64,000 nt of DNA from NCBI GenBank assembly GCA_013115135.1, contig JABANP010000026.1, positions 124,001 through 188,000 on the forward strand, in the 5' to 3' direction. Both the position numbers and the translations under genes were made by a program. Source of the DNA: Perkinsus olseni. Its lineage: Eukaryota > Perkinsozoa > Perkinsida > Perkinsidae. Positions 11,321 to 24,326 of this stretch are shown here, one piece after another; the first letter of the stretch is position 1; each line of letters begins with the position of its first letter. The notes beneath the pieces are model-generated. The model was not told where the DNA came from and searched no databases. It was given only the letters and a program-made list of their open reading frames with translations.

Positions 11321-11882
11321 GGCGTAGTAGCAGCAATGGCTTCACAACCCACTGCGATAGAATAGACCCTCGAAGGATATTATTGTAATATGACTGCTCC
11401 CATTCTCCTACAAGGACGAATCTTTTTCAATATAATGATAAGTGCATGACGGATTCGTTGAATCCTAAACGATGTTATTACATTGACGCTTTATGACAAT
11501 CGTCATCAGAAGTCGCGTTAGTAACGCAGTAACATAACTACTGAGTGGTTAATCGCCACTAGTGGCGTGCTCTCGACTGATGGAAGTCCCAACTCGGAAC
11601 TCTTTTCCGCTGCATGCCGTGTCCAGATAGCGCGAATGCAGCCACAGTGAGCCGAGGGAGCAGACGAGTTGATCTCAAACATGGTGCATTGACATTTTCC
11701 AGTGGAATATATGAACCGGATACAGAGATCCCCCGTCGCCGCTAGTTCGAAACATCCTTCCCCATGTTACGACGAATGTTGTCTCTTCGAATGAAATCTT
11801 TGACTCTGGACATAACATTCAGCAGATACAGTAGAAACAACGTTGGTGAAATGAGCCATAATGGTGGTGGAAGTGCTTTGCC
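11321..11882. other. Intergenic between convergent kelch and RPC2 genes, with palindromes
   Basis: No gene on either strand; an open plus frame from 11764 is the antisense of the RPC2 3' end. It contains ATGAC/GTCAT (11493-11506), GCGTTA/TAACGC around one base (11515-11527) and the perfect 14-bp palindrome CGCCACT/AGTGGCG (11554-11567). The left half of the last can also pair with AGTGG at 11544-11548. Confidence 0.5.
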
Positions 11883-14800
11883 TCATCTGGATTCAACTTT
11901 CAACCTAGGGCAGACATTCATAGCTTGCAGCTCTTGGAATAGCAGCTTGCAAGCATACGGCATACGTATGTCGACAATGTTCTCACTGGTACCACACAAC
12001 CTACAAAATAACAGAAGTAATCGACTAAGTCAGATTCACCAACTAAACCTACTTGCACGTTCCGTTTTGGTACGACAGGAGGCCACATCGCCGACAGACG
12101 GAGGCTGTGAATACATCACTGGAAAGCATGAGCCTTTCGAGCAACAGATTGGAGGCGCCGTAAGCAACCTAATAAGGGACATCAGCAGAAAGCAAGATGA
12201 CGCTGCAGGTCTCACCAGGCAATCCCTTTCCATTTCTCCCAGACGAAGGCCACCGTCCTTCGCTCGACCTTCCGTCGGCTGTCGAGTGAGCTGGTTCACA
12301 GGGCCGGTAGAACGAGCATGAATCTTGTCCATGACCTGGAAGTGAGCACAACGAATTCGAGCTCGGGACCGGGTCGACGACGACCTACCATATGCTTCAG
12401 TTTTTGGTAGTAAATTGGTCCAACGAAGATGTAACATTCGAGGGCCTCTCCCGTTACACCGGATGTGATATACTCCTTAGCACTGGGATGGAAACCGTGA
12501 CGAATGAGGGACTCCGTCATGTGCTGTTTGGTGGTCCCGCCGAAGGCCGTACCGTAAGACCTCTCACCATCGAGAACCCCGGCCTTGCCGGAGACGCACT
12601 CCTGAACAGAGGCTGTGAGAATCGTGGAGTCAGACTCCCTATACCCTTACCAATAGCTTCCCTACAGTCATTCGACTGGGGAAACCATGGGGGTTCATGA
12701 TAAGATCCGGGCACCAACCCTTCTCTCCGAACGGCATGTCTTCCTGGTTCACAATGAGACCAATGACACCCTTCTGACCATGTCGACTGAGTGATGGAAA
12801 ATGGGAGAGGATTCAGCCTTCGCTCCGCCTACCTTGAGAACTTGTCTCCCGAGCTCAGGCCTTCTGGTCTGTCTGGTGATACACTTGAAGATCTTAGCTT
12901 GATCCTCGTTCTCGGTAGCAATAACTCTGTCCACATACGAAGGCACAGGATTCTTATATCTGCCACAGAGAGGGTTGGGAATAGCCTCGCCCCTCCCCTA
13001 GTCGACTCACGATATCGGAGTATCCCTCCAGTGGGTGACCTGACCCGTAGCGGCATCGCTCATAGGTGACACCTTGTTGATGAGAACACCGCCGTCGACG
13101 ACTTGCTCGCCAGAGAAGGGCAAACCATCCTCGTCAATGATGGCGTACCTGCAAAGGTCAGAGTCGGTCCCCAGCAGCCCTTGCTCCCGTAGTTTACTTC
13201 TTCGCCCGTCCCACGAAGCCCCCCTGTCGCTGATGACGGCCGCCGCCCTTCCCGCCACCGCCTATCACCGGAGGCGCTCGGAGCTCCTCACTAGACCCGA
13301 TCGCAGACCGAGCCAGCGGCGTAGCCTGTCATGGAGTCACCATGGTACTCCACAGCCATCTCAATCCAGCTTACGTATTTGCGAGTAACGCAGCACCGGC
13401 CGAACCCTCGGTCGATGGACGCCTTATTCATGATAAGAGCATCTTCAATATCGTATCTGACCGGACCCCCTTGAACCAGCGCCTCCCTCCTGTTATTGAG
13501 CGTCCTACCCCGAGTAACTCATGACCGCTACACTAGCGTTATGGCCGGCTGGGAGATTGTCGTAGCCGATGAGATCGATGGTCCTGGTCTTGCACATGGG
13601 CTGTTGGGGATAGGTCAACAGCAGCAGCTGGGTGTCCGTCCGGAGATGCTGAAAGCAACTGGTGACGACGGAGGGCAGCCGGGACTTCCTACCTGGTTGC
13701 AGGCGATGTTGCCCATGGCCTGCTTGCCCATAGCGCACTGATAGGTGTTACGCGGGGACTGGTTATGATGGGGATAGGGCACCAAGCCAGCCACGGCACC
13801 GAGGAGGGTCAGGGGCTCGATCTGGGGAGAGGGAGTGAGGAGGGTGGAGCAGGGTTTAGCGGTGACTACCTCTAGATGGGTAGATTCCATGGTCACATCT
13901 TCAGGGTTGATGGCAATGTAGGAGTTATTCTCTTCGTTAACATCCACCCACTCGATGATACCCAGTCTCAGGAAATCAGTGAACCTGATTGCAGCGAGGA
14001 TCGGTTCTTATTTCATCTACGCGGTCCATCTAGGATTCCACGTACGATTATGTATCGTACCACGATGCCATTACGATAGCTTTTCCCATTCCACCATTAC
14101 CATTACGTCGATCCCATCTACGACTTTAGCAAAATATTGAATCTTGTACCATCAAATTCCATCTACGCTACCATCACATTCATTCTACCATTCCCCTACT
14201 CGACTTGCCCACCACAGGCACCTATCTATCGACGCGCCCTCACCTGAGCTCCCCCGATTTAAGCTTCCGTAGGTGCACTTCAGGTTTGAGCATGGGCTTG
14301 CCCTTCTTCACCACAATGAGTGGTCGGCAGAGTCGGCCCCCGTCCGTAGCGATGATGATGGCCCTCTGTGCCTCGTGCTCATAGATCGATACGAACTCTC
14401 CGATCTTCCCTCGGCGACGAAGCGTCCTCATGTCGCTCATGAAGGTTTGGGGCCTTCGGTGGACACCCAGGAGGGCACCGTTGAGGAAAACCGTGATGGT
14501 GCCGGCGGAGTGGAGCTCCTCACCAGTAAGACCGGCAGCGTCCTCAACACCTGCAGACGAAACACTTCCAACCTGCAATTTTCATGATGATGTCCCTCAT
14601 TGCCAGCTCTAGAGAAGCACTTTCATACCAGAGAAACTTCATAAGGCTCAAACTGACGACGCTGCCCGGATGAAGATCATTGCCGCCGGTAAGAGCACGA
14701 AGGGCTTACCGAGAGAGTAGCAGAGACGGCGGATTGGACCCTCCTCGTCGGGCGTGGTGACGTGTGCCAGCAGGGACAGTGCTTTGATAAGTCCACACTG

Positions 14801-17686
14801 TTCGCCTTCAGGGAGTATCAGAGGGGCAGAGCATGCCCCACTGAGAGGGCTGCAGGGCTCGAGGCCCGGCCAGCTTACGGGACTTCTCGAACTGGGACCT
14901 GATTCGAGCACCGGCATACCAGCAGCGACGGGGACATGAACGATTCTTACTTCACACGGGTCATTGCCCCCAATGCAGCGATGAAGGAGAAGCGGGAAAG
15001 GACCTGAAGAGTTGAAGCAGTAGAAGCAAAGGGTTCCACTGGCGACCGCTGAGCCATGTAGTCACGATCAAGTGTCGAGCCGAGCCCGTCCAACCTACCT
15101 GGCTGACTCCCGACCGATCTATCCTGAAACGTTTAATGTTCCAGTTGCCCGAGCTGATGGCTCGGTTCATGCCCCTGGTAATCCTCTCGGAATCAATATC
15201 CCGGAGGACATCAGGATACCCACTGTCCGGGCCAACCATAGACCGACCAGCTCTTGCCGAGGCGGAAGATGTCTACCAAGGAGAGAGGAAGTAACAGTCC
15301 GAAATCTCACAGGCTATACCCACAAAAAGGCCTCACGATTGGTGGAGATCCCCATGGCGCAATCAGCCTACTACCTGTTGGAAGTATTTGGTAAGCCGCA
15401 TGTCCACGGACTTTTTGATCTCAGTATTCATGCTCTTGAACAGATCCTCGAAAAGGAGGGCGATCAGCTGACCGGCCAACTCGAGACGTTTGTTGCCGTA
15501 GTAATCACGGTCGTCAAGGAGGGTCGAGTCGCTACGGGCATCCAGGGCCTGACAGGAAAAATCTTCGCGGTGCGCAAGGGCAGGAAAGATACTCCTGGCT
15601 CATCAATGTAATTCTCAGCGAGCTTACCCGTCGCATCATCAAACAGAGGAATCGGCATTTTCCACTGAAGTCGAGGGGTTTGGTAGCACCACCCTTGTCC
15701 TGGTCGAACGCCGAACTGAAGCTGCCATCGGCATACACGGATATGTGCGGGAGAGAACTTGTCGAACCTATAACAACAGTACCATGATGCCGCCGGGGAT
15801 ACCGACGAGTAGACATACCAAAACTTCCAGAGCTTCTCCCATCTTCCTCTCGGTCGCATCAGTACTGCCGGGGCTGGTCCCAGCTGAACCTATGATACGA
15901 TGACGTTGAGAGAGCGGAGGCGGGGCGGCGGGCTGCCTTCTGATCTTCAGCTTGTTGCCCAGGTACTCGAGGGCTTGCTGCTGACTGAAGACGCCTGTCG
16001 CATGGGCGTCTTGTAGACTCAGAATCATACCATCAACGTGGCATTTCTCCGTACCAACCATCTGGACCTACATGGAAGCGAAACCATCTCTCCCCGAGAA
16101 CGAAGGCTTCATCTTCCTCCAACGGGGACCGAACGACTCTGCCTCATCATTTGTTTCCCGAGCCATCATTAGAATTGATGGTGAGAGCGATGCCATGCAA
16201 TCCAGACCGTCTGGACCAGACGGCCCTGGGTGGCTCAAAGTGATGGTCTATCCACGTCGTGACCCTAAAATTTCCTATGCTGACTGCCCCTCCCCGTGGC
16301 TTACAATCTCCTGATCAGATTCCATCCCCATCGCCCTCAGCATGATGACGGCCGGTATGAGCTCAGTGAACGCCGAATGCTTCACAAACAGGCCGCTCAG
16401 CTCAGACTTGAAGCACACTACAGTACCTAACGACCATCAAATCCAGTAGCCAATTTCGTGGCGCGTGACATTTCCGCCCCGACTTACGTGACTTGTTATC
16501 AGCCGTTGAACTGGTGACGACCGCTTGGACCATCTTCTTCGCGTCCATCTCCACGATGATACGATTGTTGCTCAGCTGTTCTTGCATCAACAACACCTTC
16601 TCTGTCCCCTTAATAATGAAATATCCACCAGGGTCGTGCCTGAGGAGAGACGCAATCATAGCTAGAGGTGTCAGAAAGATGCCCGCTGTCCTACGGGCAT
16701 TCTTGCATTCTCTCCATCTGCTCGGTAGTGGCGTCATGTAGCCGACAAAGCTTCGACCGAAGCATCACCGGCAGTCGCCCGACGCAGACGCCGTTCTTGC
16801 GCACCACCTCCCGGCCACGCACATAGGAGATGTCGACCAAGATGTCGCTAGCGTACTGAATGAGATACAACAGTGGCCTTCTTTAGCGTTTAATGACGGG
16901 GAATTTTTTCCGGAGGATCTTCGTGTCCCCTCGCAGCGAGAACCATAAGCTGTCAGTTCGATGATAAAACTGACAGCTGAGGACGCGTTGTATCGGATCA
17001 GCGGAATAGAAGTGAGGGGATAACGGTCTCGATTGTGACCAATAATATCCAAACTTTGCTTCCCACCATTACCGTCATATCCCTAATGCGGCACATCATC
17101 GGTGTAGTCTGGACATGCTGCAGGACTCCTCGGTAGCTCGGGGCACCCACGTGGACGTCATGAAACTCTAGGAACCAGTTGGGGTCGACATCACTGGTGA
17201 TACGTCTATTGGACTCGGCGAGAACCTGACAGCAGCAGCAGTAGGGATGAGATGAGCAGCTGCTCCCGGCGTGATGGCAATCTGCTGCGCTTCGGACTTC
17301 CCAAGATAAGGCCAGCAGAGTACTTAGCTAATGAGAGAGTTCGCGTCGAATCAAGCGAACATGAGAGTGAGAAGCATCGCCGATATCTCCACTAACACTG
17401 GTGAGGAAGAATCAAGTGATTTCCAGTCTCCCAGCGCCGAGAAGGTAGCCAGCATTCACCCATGCATTTAACAGGTTAACCTTACAATATCTTTGATCTC
17501 CGTAGTGACGAAGTAGTTGAAGCTATCAATATGCTGCTTGACCAAGCCCCTTGCCTCCAAGAACGCTGGTAGGAGTTCCCACTTGTCAGCCCAAGTGGGA
17601 GGGGCCTCCTGGCCGGGCGGAGGGGGAATGAACTGCTCTGCTGCTGTCGAGGGCTCCTTCGAAGCCGGTGGTGATGGCGGCGGCAT
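11883..17686 (-). CDS. RNA polymerase III second-largest subunit (RPC2)
   Basis: Catalytic-core subunit that makes tRNA and 5S rRNA transcripts in the nucleus. Start [12 protein letters not shown] (ATG 17684-17686), then [20 protein letters not shown], the RPC2 rather than RPB2 N-terminus. Further landmarks, descending: [16 protein letters not shown] (about 16800), [16 protein letters not shown] (about 16620), [20 protein letters not shown] (about 14790), [20 protein letters not shown] (about 13750), metal-site region [19 protein letters not shown] (about 13440), PELG..DKFSSRHGQKG (about 12850-12780), [15 protein letters not shown] (about 12690), [20 protein letters not shown] (about 12260), and the C-terminus [16 protein letters not shown] with stop at 11883-11885. 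Many short introns interrupt it. One extra base sits between PELG and DKFS. It is among the best-supported genes here. Confidence 0.9.
16948..16978. repeat. 11-bp perfect hairpin within the RPC2 gene
   Basis: AGCTGTCAGTT (16948-16958) pairs with AACTGACAGCT (16968-16978) around a 9-nt loop. The surrounding minus-strand sequence does not read as RPC2 protein, while the [12 protein letters not shown] exon lies just downstream in gene direction. It therefore probably sits in an intron. Confidence 0.65.
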
Positions 17687-17750
17687 GGCGAATCACAACA
17701 GCAGTAGCAATCAAGGCGCAGTAGCGGACAAGCAACAACTGAAAAGCCAC

Positions 17751-17774
17751 GCAGGTTCGATCCCTGCACCCCGC
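17751..17774 (+). other. tRNA T-arm-like sequence (no complete tRNA)
   Basis: GCAGG-TTCGATC-CCTGC (17751-17767) is a perfect T-stem and 7-nt T-loop with an intact B-box, followed by ACCCCGC, which looks like a 3' acceptor strand. No matching GCGGGGT, D-arm or anticodon arm was found in the preceding 100 nt. It lies between the start of RPC2 and the end of the transporter. It may be a tRNA relic or a B-box element; a functional tRNA is not supported. Confidence 0.35.
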
Positions 17775-17911
17775 AAAAGCACTTCAACCCAACAAGCAGC
17801 TGTCAGCACACCTGTTAGTACAACTGCATCATGCCTTGAATGCTCCCATCGAGCACTCATCAAAAAAAGATAAATACGCTAAAGGCAAAAGGCCACGAAC
17901 ATCTTGGTCAT

Positions 17912-20701
17912 CTATGAACCTGACGAAGCAACACTGCCTCCCTGAGATCTGTAAGAACACAGACCTCGAGCGCCGTCGCTCGCTCCGGTGGTGGAATCTG
18001 TCTCGGAGCTGTCACCACTGTGAAGGGCCTCCGATTCCGATTGACCGTCGTTGCAGCCCCTCAGCCTCCGCCACAGGGACCCTTCCACCTGTGAGGACGG
18101 ATGCATGCAGTCGCTTGGGGCAGTGCAGTTGTTAGTACCACGCTGTTGCCTGTTGGTAAGTGTGCCGTCTGACGAGCGTTGGGTATGCAGAAGGGCAGGA
18201 GGAATAAGGTAAGTAGGGGGACACGACGCTGATAGCACTGCCGCCTTCCACAAACTGAAGGCAAGAGAGAGTCCCGGAGACCGGTGCGCCGCTGGGCCTC
18301 ACTTATCGAATTGGTGTCCCTCATTGACAGCTCCTACCGGGCGGACATTGAGCTCGTGCAGAACGAACGCTCCGATGTACTTAGCCTAGAGGGCAGCATA
18401 CTCTTTAACACTTAAAGTAATGAGGCCCTACCATAGTATAACCAGCACTAGCACAGCCAGCCAGAAGGGCGAACATCGTGGACTCCATGCCTTGCGGGCA
18501 CAGCTTGGAGGTGAGGATGAGCGTTGGCATCCACATCCACTGTCGAGTGACCTTAATGAGGGTGGGATAGGGGAAGGGGGAGAAGGGCACCGGAGGGCTA
18601 CCTCGAGCATGGACGTACCCCCAGTACAAAGACCTTGTCAGAGATGCCGATCGCGAGATTCCACCGGAGGAAAGACGAAGGTCTGAGAGTAGAACAAATG
18701 GAAATTAGCAAAAAAATGGGTGTAAAAAGCGCACGCCCCGAGGGTGTACCTGCAGGAGGGCTACAGTGATGTGAAGGGCGTTAGCTAATATGAGGAGGTT
18801 CCTAAAGGTCCATCGTCTCATGTAGTGCCAGTAGATGAGGACACCGAAGATCGAGAAGGCGTTGGACACGACCCCGAGGACCTGACGGGGGACGCGGTCC
18901 AGTGGGCAGTGGGGACGGAGGGCGTACGGTGGTATAGTAGACCGGCGAGAAGTTCGGCCCGCCCGGGAACTGCTCAGCCGTGTCTGTGAAGAAGTAGAAG
19001 GCCCCACCCTCGATGGAGACGGCTAAGGACGCCTGATAATAGTAGGGCTGATGCGAGCAGAGAGCGGGGGCACCGACCTGGATGATGGAGAAGACTGTGA
19101 ACTTGGCGATGACTGGGGTGAGGGTGATACCGAAGAGTACCACCAGCACTAGGGTCGAGACGAAACCGGTGTACGCAGCGGCCACCACACGACCCCTAGG
19201 GGAGGGATGCCCATTCCCGGGGTCGAAGAGTCTCAGCTTACTCCTGAAATCCTATGCCGTTAGTAACGGTGGTGCAGGCCAGCATTAAACAGGCCAGCAT
19301 CACCAACTCTGCGTAGCCCTGTCGCCTCAGGGCAGCGTAGGTCTCCGAGACCTCCTCCCTCCCTAGAGGACATTATCACAGTGGATTCCGCTGGGCCTCT
19401 GCCTTACCAACTTTGCGCTCGCCCAAGAAGTTGAAGAATATCAGCGGTATGAAGAGAGCTGCTGGTACTAGGCAGGGGAAGAAGGGAGCATGCGGGCCGT
19501 ACCTGCAGCAGAGGTATCACCATGCTACGGAAGGAGCCTACTTGGTGATGATAGTCCCAACCGTGGCGGCGGCAATGACTTCACAACAGTTCTTGCCCAG
19601 TAGGACGAAGGTGACCAGCCTCGGGGCACTGCCACCATTCGACTGACTGCGCATCATATCCGAGTACCTGTCAGGTGACAGCGTGACGCCCTTCCAAACT
19701 TCGTTCGCGTAGCAAGAGCCACTCAGATATCAGCTGATTTGAGTGTCTTCCAATCGGCGGAAATCGGTTCTCCCGCGCCAGCGACAGGTTGTTTGCTGAT
19801 ACTCCTACCGACCCGTCGCCCTCTCTAAGCAACCGGACTACCTTGCTTCCGTAAGGAGATTCTGGACAGTCACAAAAACTGTGCAGACAAACATGGCGAG
19901 CACGACCTGTGAGAGGGCAGTCAGGAAGGGCTCTTATTACTGATGGTCATACCGAAGGCAGCGACAGCCTCCGCTGGGCTAGGGGGAGGTACTCGCCTTT
20001 GGCGTCCGTGACCGGATTGGCACACAACAGGACGAAGGCAGCTATCCCTAGAATGGCCGAGAGGAGGATGTAGGGCTGCTTGTGATAACCAAAGATGGGG
20101 CACATGTCGGAGAGAACTCCAAAACTAAGGAGATGCGCCAATGACCATGATCAACCTAAGATACCCTCCTACATGGGCTTCATCACCCACGGCATAAACA
20201 CGACTCCCGTGAGGATCTGCAGTCGCGGCCCACTGACCCAGTAGGACCTGATGAGACGGCGTTAACGGTAGTAACCCTTAGATGGCAGGTCGGACCGTAG
20301 GAGGTAGTCCATAGTGCTGAGCATGTAGTAGAGGACCAAGCCTTTTGCCAGATGCTGGGATACGCATATCCAAATAAGTATCTTATCCCTGGAAGGTTAA
20401 CCTCTGTCAAAAGATACTCCGTCACTGGTTACACACCCAAAGTCAGCTCTGAGCCGTTGCATCCACTCCTTCACCGAGCCGCTGCCGAACCTCCTCCCAC
20501 TCGGCCCCTGCTGCTGCTGCTCTTTCTTGGCCCTCCTTGGTGATGACAACCGACTCTTATTTCGTGGCGAGTGCACGGTCTACCACAGGCCACATAGAAG
20601 GTCACCCCTCACGCCAGCACTACCTCGCTCCTCCGCGCTGACCGCATAATGAGGCCTATCTCCTCATCGGCGAGGGCGTTGTCGGCTTCTTCGCTATACA
20701 T
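17912..20701 (-). CDS. BT1-family (folate-biopterin) transporter, MFS type
   Basis: Multi-pass membrane carrier of the folate/biopterin transporter family shared by trypanosomatids, plastid-bearing lineages and apicomplexans. A probable start is MYSEEADNALADEE (ATG 20699-20701), in a short acidic N-terminus. Recognisable segments descending: DMCPIFGYHKQPYILLSAIL (about 20110-20050), the hallmark loop between TM2 and TM3; YTGFVSTLVLVVLFGITL; GGAFYFFTDTAEQFPGGPNF (about 19010-18950), typical of the family centre; NLLILANALHITVALLQVH (about 18760); TRQWMWMPTLILTSKLCPQG (about 18550); MESTMFALLAGCASAGYT (about 18480). The C-terminal exon (18253-17912) carries the last hydrophobic stretch and a Ser-rich tail. 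Many short introns. The substrate cannot be read from sequence. Confidence 0.8.
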
Positions 20702-20916
20702 GCTACAGCGGGAGATGACCGGCGATAAGGGGCATCACGAGAAAGGGAATCCCTGAGGACCAAAGGTGTCACCCCAGCTACCCCAACAACAACAGGCGAC
20801 AGAGGGTGTACAAATTGGTATTGTATTTTCAAACGACTAAGCAGTGGTAGTATGATTACAAAGACAGTGGCAGATGGGCATTCCAGGGTGAAAGGGACAC
20901 GCAAATGTGCAGGAAG

Positions 20917-23900
20917 TTAGGCAGAGGCATCCTCGACTTGGCCGCCACCGCTGAAGTACTGCTGGTAAACCGCAAATAGCAGCACAAGTAGGGCGATGAT
21001 GTACTTGCCCCTTCTCGAGAACATCGCAGCAAAAAGATTCTGAAAACAAGAATGTTAAGGCGTCCAGTGGAAGCTCCCCCGAGGGACTTACTCGAATGAA
21101 TATGACCAACCGCGCTAACTTCATGATGATCTTGAGGAAGAACTTTATGACCCGGCCACTAAGCCACTTAGGTAGGGCAGCCGGAGGAGCAGTCCCGTCA
21201 TCAGCTTGGGCACCTGAAACCAACCCCATCCAGATTCAACCTTTCTATCCACTGCAAGGATGAAGCAAAGATACCAACTGGACCGACTGGAGAAGAGCAC
21301 ACACGCGGAAGATTTCAGCTCCCGAGAGGCCTTCAAAGGACCGTATTATATCACAACGAACGCTGATTGAACCCTCTACACTCGGGAGTACCACTCATCC
21401 ACCATTTCATTCACAATATACACCCCGGTCTACTATCTAATCTCATCTACTTGCCCTGTGTGTATCAGGAGGAAGCCCCCCCTCAGTGTATTATTACCAG
21501 CCTGCTGTGCTATAAGATTCTCCAGAACATCATCAGGCATCGAGTTGATCATAGCCTCCATCGACTTCAACATTTGAGGGTCCTTAAATATGTCCCCAGG
21601 ATGCGCTGGCATTTTCGGGGCATCCGCAGGAGGGACCCCCTCGGCCGCTGAAGAGCTGCTACTCGCTGCACTGGCGGACGGCTTGGCGGAAGAGGAGGAG
21701 GCCTGAAAGTGAACTCTTTCCTTGCCCACGCATGCAATTCAACAACCACGTAAATGCCAAATAACCGGGAGAAGCGAGTTCTAATGGCACCAGGCCTTCC
21801 CGGCGAGGAGGCGTGTAACGGCTGGACAACCGCGAGTTCGTCCCCTGATAGCAGCACTCTTATTTATCAGTATTGCTCTCACTGATGACCTAAGCATTTC
21901 CAACTCACGCAACTCGAACCACCACTACTAAATACTCAGTCAGCGTTGATATCCATCTACGTGCCCGCCTCGAGTAGCGGTAAATTCATGACAATGCTCT
22001 ATTCATAGCATCCCTCCGAGGGCGATTCTCATAAACCACCATGATCCTCAAAATCACCCCTTAACCAACTTCAGCCATATGGAGTTCTCCCTAAACTCCG
22101 CTGACCACTGTTACTACCGCAGCCTGGGACATGGCGTCCATCTGCTCCGGCGACATGTTCTTCATCATGTCCCCCATGGCCTTCATCATGTCCTTATTAC
22201 GCATCATTTCCCGCATCGCTGCAGCGTCCTATCAAACACAACTAAGCTACCCCTACCATACCTTCCCCAAATCACACCTGCGAGCTAGCCCCCATGCCGG
22301 ACATTTTCAGCATACTGTCAAACTGCTCGTCGGACATGCCGGCCATCATATCGCTCATCTGGGAGAACACAGCAGTACACGCAGGAGGGACTCCATCCGA
22401 CCTTGGCCCTACCTGGTTCATCACATCAGGGTTCTCCTGCATCATTCGTGATGCCTCCGCCAGGCCCGCCGATCCAGCAGCAGGGGGGACTTGGGGAGCC
22501 GCACCAGAACCAGTAGCCGGTGCTGCACCAGTGCCAGAGGCTGCTGCTTTTCTAAGCTCATCGACCTGAATTGGGCAGCCTTCCCGAAGACCAACCCACC
22601 ATCCCCTTCGATACAGCGTCCGCAACAAGGCCAGTGCACTCAGCCCCTCATCTCAGAGTAAAGTCCCAAATCGAAATCCCCACATATCCCGATCTCTCAT
22701 CACAATCACCACGCACAGTTACCATACTACGGTTGACGGATGATAGGTCAGGACGTCAGATCAACCCCTCCTACCTGATCTTGCGGCAGCGAGTCCACCA
22801 TGTCCTTCATCTTCTGCACAAGATTCGGGTCCTGATCCCGAAGCTTCTCCGCGAATTTGCGGGCGGCCGCAGAATCGGCCGGGGCTCCACCAGTCATTTG
22901 GACCCTGCGAAGCTCATCCATCTGAAATGGCAAGAGTCAAACCAACCCGCTGGAAGGCGAGCCGTGACCGCCCCTTCCCGTCCAATAATCACGCAGTACT
23001 ACCTCCTCAGGAGTCATGTCCTTCATCATATCCTGCATCTTCTTCACCATCTCCGGATCCGAGGCAAGCTTAGCTGACACCTCCCGCTGGAGGTCAGCAG
23101 CAGAGTTTGATGAGGAAGCTGGGGTAGTCGAGGCAGACCCGTTAGTTGTCGATGCCGAAGGGGACGACTTATCACCAACAGCATCCTGATGGCAGCAGCA
23201 GATCCCTTCCGATAGACCGGACACGGCCCCCATCGCTATGCCGATGAACGAGACATGAGGGCCTCACCTCGCCATCGGAGATGCTCTCCTCAGTTGGCAC
23301 AATGTAGTCAGCCGGAAGACTCTTCTTGAACTCCATAAAGTCAGCGACTAGGACCTCATCATTGGGCGACAGCCTGGCCGCTATTGAAAGATCCAGGTAC
23401 GCCTTGTCAGTCTCCTTCAACTCCCGGTAGGCCACTCCTGTAGCACAGCAATAATTTCGTGGCGCAGTGACGGTGGAGGCGGCCCTACTACCTCGTCTGT
23501 ACAGGGCTTTGACAGCCTTGGGGTCCTGCTGTAATACCCGGTCACAGTAGTCCCGACACTCGTCAAACCTGAGCTGTCACTTGGGGAGCGGCCAGGTCGC
23601 TGAATGACTACTTTTCGAGTTTAAGGCAGCAAAGGGCGGCGTTTGAGCAAAGGGCCTTCTGGAGGGTTAGCACGGCCGGAGTGTTATATGATTTGACGTT
23701 ATCCAAGCCGCGGGTATATCTGAGACCACCGAGAAGTAGCAAGGTAAGAGAAATGGGAGGTACCAAGAATCGTTCTCAGGTCCGAGCCATTGATAGCCGA
23801 CGGCTCTACCCATCGCACTAACGAGACTTACTTCTCAAGGGCCTCATCGTACTTCTGTTCCTTGACGAGAGCATTGCCCTCAGCCTTCAAAGAGTTAGTG

Positions 23901-24326
23901 GCATTAACGTAGTATCTTCCACAACGCCAGTGCCCCTCCTACCACCTCCGACCCTACTACTATTACTGCATAGCATTCGACTGCTGAGCCTGTGCCTGGC
24001 CCATGGCATTCCTCATCTCCTCGGGAGACATGTTCCGCATCTGTTCCGCCGCCTAACCACCAATACCACACCATCACCAACTTCCAATTCAACCCCTCCT
24101 ACCTGGTCCATCTGCTCCCTCGAAATCCCTCCTGCCGGCATGCCCTGGCCGCCCATCATGTTACGCATCATCTACTTAGCGCCACATCATCATCACAGTA
24201 CCACACCTTCCCCGCCACTACGTTGGGATCCATGTTCTTGGCCATCTCGGTCATCTGGGCCATCTGCTCAGGAGACATGTTGGCCATCATGTTCTGAGCG
24301 GCCTGCATCATCTCTGGAGAAAACAT
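20917..24326 (-). CDS. OEP61-like tail-anchored TPR protein with repeated STI1/Met-rich motifs
   Basis: Start MFSPEMMQAAQNMMANMSPE (ATG 24324-24326) closely parallels the N-terminus of plant OEP61/TPR7, a chaperone receptor of plastid outer envelope and ER. Order: Met-rich helical motifs (MSPEQMAQMTEMAKNMDPN; further ones to about 23960), a TPR region (about 23900-23280, including KETDKAYLDLSIAARLSPND), then five or six spaced STI1-like units, each with D/N-P and M-x-x-M-M (DPEMVKKMQDMMKDMTPEE; DPNLVQKMKDMVDSLPQD; MREMMRNKDMMKAM; DPQMLKSMEAMINSMPDD). It ends in a single hydrophobic segment YIIALLVLLFAVYQQYF plus 12 residues and stop at 20917, the mark of a tail anchor. Introns are short and lie between repeats. 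Location (relict plastid, ER or mitochondrion) is not decided by sequence. Confidence 0.7.

Noticed and set aside
11764..12321. 185-codon plus-strand frame
   Set aside because: It is antisense to the conserved C-terminal exons of RPC2.
14030..14220. CCAT/CTAC-rich stretch resembling a CRISPR or minisatellite array
   Set aside because: Units are irregular and it lies in an RPC2 intron; there are no regularly spaced repeats. One 7-bp hairpin (GTACGAT/ATCGTAC) is present.
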